In this document: piece after piece, positions 60,013-64,000 of the stretch | How the letters are laid out: the number at the start of each line of letters is the position of its first letter | Numbering within the stretch: position 1 is the first letter of the stretch | NCBI GenBank assembly: GCA_964510535.1 | Contig: CAZECG010000001.1 | Location: forward strand, 62,001 to 126,000 | Direction of reading: 5' to 3' | DNA: 64,000 nt | Origin: JAJPXC01 sp964510535 | GTDB taxonomy: Bacteria > Bacteroidota > Bacteroidia > Bacteroidales > Muribaculaceae | Program-made: the position numbers and the translations under genes | Notes under the pieces: model-generated | The model's input: the letters and a program-made list of their open reading frames with translations, nothing else | The model's database searches: none | What the model was told of the DNA's origin: nothing

Positions 60013-62547
60013 TCATTTAACAACAATTCTGACCGGAGTAATGCCGTTGGCTGTTTCCACAACCGCTATGTAAAGACCTGCTGACAAGCCACTTACGTTC
60101 ACAGAAGCTCTATTGCCGGATACGGAGTGACGGCTGACAAGAACGCCTGAAGTCGTGTAAATCGCCACAGAGTGCAATTCGCTACTGCTCAACACGTTAG
60201 CAACACCATCAATCACAGGATTGGGGGTTACGCTCACAGCCGCATTGACATCTTGGATGGCTACATCCTCAACTCCCGACGGGTTAAGATACTCGGCTTC
60301 AATAGCTTTGATAATCACATAGTGGTCACCATTGAGCGACGCGTCTTTGGGGAACGTAAACTTGAGTCCGTTAAGCTTCATCGGGAAGCTAATCAAGTCT
60401 GAAAGGTCACCATAAGCCGACAGCGGGAACTTCACACGATAAGTGCTCAACGCGGCATACCCCTGACCGTCATTGGTTTGCTCAACGTAGTTAGTGCGGG
60501 TTGCAACCGGGGTGCGCACATCGAGATGCACCTTATCGACCTTCAAATCACTTTCAAACTCTACCCAGACAGCTTCGGGCAAACTGAATAAGGTTGACGA
60601 TTTTATCAATTCGACCGATGGGGATAGACGCGATACGGCTACCTTGAAATCAACTCGACCGGTTTCACTCATTTTTGTGTCGGAAGTTCCCGATTGTTTG
60701 AAAGTCCAACCGGTGAAATCGGTAACAGGCAGATATTTAGCGGTAGGTATCTCAACCGACAGAGATGTCTGGTCGACAAAATCACCGATATTTACAGAGA
60801 TGGTGGTCTTGCCGTTTTTCAGTCCCTTTAACACACCCTGTTCATTTATGACAGCCACAGTTTCATCCTCGACATTCCAATTGAGACGAGCGGGGTCATA
60901 ATTGTAAGTGTTCGCGCCGACAGTGGCAGTAACCTCCATGGTGTATTCGCGGATATGGTCGATTACCAACGGTTTAATACGCATCGCCGCACTGGATGCC
61001 GCTACCGTTATATCCTTCGACACCGACACACCGTTGTATGTCGCGGTGAGCGGGCCTGTTATCGCAGTGCCACCGGCAATAAACACGTTGCCATCACATG
61101 AACCGAGGGCTTCAGAGCATGAGAGGGTGTAATCCTTAAAATCATAATCAACTACATCACCATACTGGTTGTAAGCTATAATCTGCGGGGAGAATGACGA
61201 ATAAGTCGGGGCGAGCAGATTGACATCGTAAAATTCCAGACGGGCCACATTATCGTCCTTCGGAGCGATTGAGTAAAGGAACATACCGTTTGACACCGCG
61301 CGCGGAGTACCCTCGGTAGTGGTATTGATTATGGCACCGTTAAAGTACATTTCAGCCGAGCCACCGGCGTCGCAGTTAACCAGGTCGGAGCAGCCGTAAT
61401 GTTTTGCCAGTTCACACATCACACGTGACGGGCAACCGCCTGACCTGCCGTAGGTCTTGTCGGTTGAGCGGTCAATCACAATCACAAACAGCGTCTTGCC
61501 GTCGGCCGACATTCCGTAACCGGTGCGGGAGTATACCTGAGAATTATACGTTTCACTGGTGTTATATGCGGTCAGTTCACCGTCAATCATCACGACGGCG
61601 TTGCCTGCAACGAAGTTGTCGAGCTTCACGAGCTGATTGTTGCGGTCGTAGTAGTTGGTTTCGATCGTCACCTCATCGCCTACAGCCAGTTTGGCGAGTA
61701 AATCGCGCTTGTCGCCGCGACCGACAAGGGCTGCAGCGTGAGTCCCGAGGGTGCCGGTGCCGGCGTTGGGCTTCACTTCAACGACTTTCATTCTGACCGG
61801 CTCGCCGATTTTCCATTTTTCGCCCTCAACAAAATCGAGCAACACCTCAGTGCTCTCCCCCTCGACTACAGTCCATAGGGGTTTGCCGGTAGAGCCAGTT
61901 CCCTGGTTTACGGGACGGAAGGTTTTCGACGCTCCGTAGAATGAATTGTACAGACCGATTTCGCCGTCTCTCACCACTTTATTTATCTGGTGGATTTCAG
62001 GTCCGCCGATTTTATCATGTTTCACATATCCGCGATAATACTGGTGGCCGATATGGAGTATTTTGTCAACGTCGATGCCGACTATTCCCATATGTGTCCA
62101 ACCGCCGTTCCACTGGTCGGCATACATATTTGTCTCGGTAATCATCTGACCGTTGCGCCCGCTACCGCCATACCCTACGCCATTAAGCACGGGGCTGTAA
62201 GGCTCTTGGGTGTTAACCACCCAAAAATTAGCGTTGGCGCCTGCAAGCACACGCTTTTCGTCGGTTGTCTGTCGCTTCGCCGCATTGACAAGCGGCTCGG
62301 TACCCTGACAAGTCTCATTGGCTGTGGTGGTTTCCATACGATTGTAGGGATTAGTCACATCCATTATCAACATATTGATGTTCAATGGATAGGTTTCAGA
62401 TCTGAGCCTCTTGTAGGTTACGCCTGGACCGATGCTCATACTAATCAGTTCATTCACCTCATGCGGATTCCCATTTAACACTATCTGCTCGGCATCCACG
62501 GGCAATGCCGCAGCGGCCGCCAATAACAGGAGTAGACTCTTTTTCAT
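60013..62547 (-). CDS. Phosphodiester glycosidase (NAGPA-type) with type IX sorting domain
   Basis: 844 residues with a signal peptide (MKKSLLLLLAAAAALPVDA). The middle (about 200–420) is the NAGPA/DUF2233 fold: HAAALVGRGDKRDLL, NAVVMIDGELTAYN, RTGYGMSADGKTLFVIVIDRS and ELAKHYGCSDLVNCDAGGSAEMYFNG. Enzymes of this fold remove sugars attached through phosphodiesters or act on 1-O-linked GlcNAc. Ig-like/Big domains follow, then a C-terminal sorting domain (VSVTPNPVIDGVANVLS to GLYIAVVETANGITPVRIVVK). It is the first gene of the three-gene unit ending at the strong terminator. Confidence 0.85.
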   Translation of the reverse strand: MKKSLLLLLAAAAALPVDAEQIVLNGNPHEVNELISMSIGPGVTYKRLRSETYPLNINMLIMDVTNPYNRMETTTANETCQGTEPLVNAAKRQTTDEKRVLAGANANFWVVNTQEPYSPVLNGVGYGGSGRNGQMITETNMYADQWNGGWTHMGIVGIDVDKILHIGHQYYRGYVKHDKIGGPEIHQINKVVRDGEIGLYNSFYGASKTFRPVNQGTGSTGKPLWTVVEGESTEVLLDFVEGEKWKIGEPVRMKVVEVKPNAGTGTLGTHAAALVGRGDKRDLLAKLAVGDEVTIETNYYDRNNQLVKLDNFVAGNAVVMIDGELTAYNTSETYNSQVYSRTGYGMSADGKTLFVIVIDRSTDKTYGRSGGCPSRVMCELAKHYGCSDLVNCDAGGSAEMYFNGAIINTTTEGTPRAVSNGMFLYSIAPKDDNVARLEFYDVNLLAPTYSSFSPQIIAYNQYGDVVDYDFKDYTLSCSEALGSCDGNVFIAGGTAITGPLTATYNGVSVSKDITVAASSAAMRIKPLVIDHIREYTMEVTATVGANTYNYDPARLNWNVEDETVAVINEQGVLKGLKNGKTTISVNIGDFVDQTSLSVEIPTAKYLPVTDFTGWTFKQSGTSDTKMSETGRVDFKVAVSRLSPSVELIKSSTLFSLPEAVWVEFESDLKVDKVHLDVRTPVATRTNYVEQTNDGQGYAALSTYRVKFPLSAYGDLSDLISFPMKLNGLKFTFPKDASLNGDHYVIIKAIEAEYLNPSGVEDVAIQDVNAAVSVTPNPVIDGVANVLSSSELHSVAIYTTSGVLVSRHSVSGNRASVNVSGLSAGLYIAVVETANGITPVRIVVK

Positions 62548-62652
62548 AATCGCATTGTTTTAAGGGTAATTAGATATGGTTGTTAGCATTCTTACATATA
62601 CACACGAGGGGGTTGTCCGATTTATCATAAGACAGCCCACAGTCACTCACCA

Positions 62653-62660
62653 CAAAGATA
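62653..62660 (-). promoter_or_regulatory. Likely -7 box of the glycosidase–PD40–amidase operon
   Basis: TATCTTTG on the minus strand, about 105 bases before the glycosidase start. The -33 element is poor. Confidence 0.45.
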
Positions 62661-62708
62661 TGACTAATAATCCGCATTCTTTGTGTAATAAATGTTAATA
62701 ATCGCATT

Positions 62709-63713
62709 TTAAACCTTGACTAAGTAGTCACATTTGGCAAATGTCATGCCGACGCCGGCTTTTAACAGCGACTTGTCGGCTTCATTCCCTTTCAACAGTT
62801 CAATGAGCACTTTGGGATAATTAGCCCCCGCCTCATATGTAAACGGGAATCCGCCGCCAAACCGAGGATTCAATTCAAGCACATAGAACCGCCCGTCTTT
62901 CTCTAAGATGTCACAATCCAAATTACCTATGTGACGGAGTGATTCCCCTAACCTCTTTCCGATTCTCTCTATTTCAGGAGACTCTACAATGACAGCCTTA
63001 TCGGTCTCCCCCGCCCTCATTGCCATTTTTTTCTTGACAACGACACCGATCATATTACCGTCCAAGTCATTCATCACATCCATCCCAAACTCCTGTCCGT
63101 CAACATACTCCTGTATCAGTATGTAATCCTCCCCCTCAGAAGCGGCGGCCAAAATCGACCTTTTGATTTTTCGCCGCAATGACGCATATACTTCTTCAAA
63201 CTCTTCAATGTCGACCACTTTCTCAATTCCTATCGACCCCGACCCCCAACGCGGTTTAAGCATCAATGGGAATTTCAGCACGCCTTCATTTATTTTTTTT
63301 ACGGCATTTTGATAACCGACAACTGTTATCGGCGACAATAAACCCAGCGACTCAACGAAAACCGATGTCTGATACTTGTCAAAGCAAGTTTCTATGACCT
63401 CAGGGGATGAAAGTATCAATTTTGTGCCTACCGCCGCGAAACGAGCCGCGTTATTCGCCAAAATCGGCAATTCAAGGTCATTCAGGCTAATCAAAGCGGT
63501 TATCGAATGATTTTTACACAAATCCAACACCGCGTCAATATAGCCCTCATCATACACAGACGGAACCCGGCACTTTACATCAGCCACACTTAACGCCGGT
63601 GCCGACAGTTGCATATCGGCGGCGACAATAAGCCCCTCACCGTTCAATTGTTCCTTAAAGTATTTCAATAAGTAAGTGCGCCTACCCGCACAAGTGAATA
63701 GCAAATTTACCAT
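62709..63713 (-). CDS. ATP-grasp carboxylate–amine ligase-like protein
   Basis: 334 residues. MVNLLFTCAGRRTYLLKYFKE opens the preATP-grasp domain (similar to CarB-type proteins in polysaccharide loci). The ATP-grasp core has FPLMLKPRWGSGSIGIEKV, ILIQEYVDGQEFGMDVMNDLDG and FYVLELNPRFGGGFPFTYEAGANYPKVLIELL, with metal-binding Glu and Asn. It likely adds an amino acid or similar group to a glycan precursor; the substrate is unknown. Its start overlaps the small remnant frame upstream, and it closes the polysaccharide locus on this side. Confidence 0.87.
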   Translation of the reverse strand: MVNLLFTCAGRRTYLLKYFKEQLNGEGLIVAADMQLSAPALSVADVKCRVPSVYDEGYIDAVLDLCKNHSITALISLNDLELPILANNAARFAAVGTKLILSSPEVIETCFDKYQTSVFVESLGLLSPITVVGYQNAVKKINEGVLKFPLMLKPRWGSGSIGIEKVVDIEEFEEVYASLRRKIKRSILAAASEGEDYILIQEYVDGQEFGMDVMNDLDGNMIGVVVKKKMAMRAGETDKAVIVESPEIERIGKRLGESLRHIGNLDCDILEKDGRFYVLELNPRFGGGFPFTYEAGANYPKVLIELLKGNEADKSLLKAGVGMTFAKCDYLVKV

Positions 63714-63847
63714 ACCGATTTCTGTATATATTCCTCAACTCCGTAGCGCATCGTTATTCGGCCTAATAATCTGCGTAAATTCTGCCCATCAAAAATGAGA
63801 CATGGAGTTTTAAGCGTTTTGTATTTATCAATATCTGTCATTTTCAT
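63707..63847 (-). pseudogene. 46-codon remnant resembling the C-terminus of a nucleotide-sugar dehydrogenase
   Basis: Reads MKMTDIDKYKTLKTPCLIFD then GQNLRRLLGRITMRYG and VEEYIQKSVW. The block KTPCLIFDGQNL resembles the C-terminal KxPVIFDGRNxY of UDP-glucose/GDP-mannose dehydrogenases, but nothing else of such an enzyme is present. The ATG overlaps the stop of the upstream sugar transferase (TAATG-type junction), and the end overlaps the ATP-grasp start. It may therefore still be translated as a coupling peptide or domain fragment. Confidence 0.4.
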
Positions 63848-64000
63848 TAATTTGCGCCATCAAAGTCAGGAGCTGTGGCATAACCGTCGCGGTTTATGTC
63901 ATCGCGTTTTAACACCTTGCTTATTGTGGATATCACTATGCTACAATCAGTGCGGAAACTGATGTTGTCGACATACCAGACATCAAGCTCAAATTTACGC
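63847..64000 (-). CDS. Sugar transferase, C-terminal 50 codons only
   Basis: The visible end RKFELDVWYVDNISFRTDCS, IVISTISKVLKRDDIN and GYATAPDFDGAN matches the C-terminus of bacterial undecaprenyl-phosphate sugar transferases (WbaP/EpsL type, with KxxLDxWYVDNxSxxxD). These load the first sugar-phosphate onto the lipid carrier for capsule or O-antigen synthesis. The rest lies beyond the window. Confidence 0.75.
   Translation of the reverse strand, partial: RKFELDVWYVDNISFRTDCSIVISTISKVLKRDDINRDGYATAPDFDGAN

Noticed and set aside
1..64000. CRISPR arrays, insertion sequences, prophage, conjugative elements
   Set aside because: I found no regular spacer repeats, transposase or integrase motifs, or phage structural genes. 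Gene order looks like stable chromosomal core.

Overview
The window looks like a chromosomal segment of a Bacteroidales bacterium, most probably of the Muribaculaceae (S24-7) type. The reasons are gene content (the DUF6089–uppS–bamA–ompH–ompH order, the short CstA, the bifunctional HisB, type IX-style C-terminal sorting domains, PD40 propellers) and repeated Bacteroidetes promoters of the form TTTG–N19/20–TAnnTTTG. There is no rRNA operon, insertion sequence, prophage or CRISPR array. The genus-level guess is inference.

Left part (1–13.4 kb): the N-terminal 840 codons of secA, an alkaline-phosphatase-superfamily protein whose metal ligands appear to be lost, and a DUF4105 membrane protein, all on the minus strand. 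Divergent from these lie a TPR/PD40 protein, cstA and a PHP-family histidinol phosphatase, then a redox cluster: a NapH/NapG-like polyferredoxin fusion, a Tat-type ferredoxin aldo/keto reductase, a DUF1893 protein and an ECF-type S component. A small winged-helix regulator with a membrane partner faces this cluster, and a matching palindrome lies inside that regulator operon's own promoter.

Middle (14.4–34.1 kb): a candidate structured non-coding RNA with its own promoter and terminator, tRNA-Arg(TCT), then the envelope biogenesis run DUF6242–DUF6089–uppS–bamA–ompH–ompH. A PD40 protein plus a large secreted amidase follow. The minus-strand hisGDCB operon comes next, preceded by a 20-codon histidine-rich leader peptide (RHHYHYH) and an intrinsic terminator, which is a textbook attenuator. 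prmC–recX–comF are divergent from it.

Right part (34.1–64 kb): almost entirely minus strand. The core is a long peptidoglycan/MurNAc salvage run: a glycosyltransferase, DUF4922, a SpoIID-like protein, an AmpG-like permease, NamZ (DUF1343), an FAD/Fe-S D-lactate-dehydrogenase-like protein, a MurT-like membrane protein, a BadF-type sugar kinase (MurK-like), MurQ, a GDSL hydrolase, SerB and a patatin-barrel protein. Upstream are a xanthan-lyase-type amidase, a second BadF-type kinase and a second PD40/amidase module preceded by a phosphodiester glycosidase. In the inferred pathway NamZ releases MurNAc, it is taken up and phosphorylated, MurQ splits it into GlcNAc-6-P and D-lactate, and the flavoprotein in the same run oxidises the D-lactate. 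The right edge enters a polysaccharide locus: an ATP-grasp protein, a short sugar-dehydrogenase-like remnant and the C-terminus of a sugar transferase.

The most notable observations are the his leader-peptide attenuator, the operator inside the winged-helix promoter, the stand-alone structured RNA, the apparent phosphatase pseudoenzyme, the polyferredoxin fusion cluster, and the complete MurNAc salvage operon carrying its own D-lactate oxidase.
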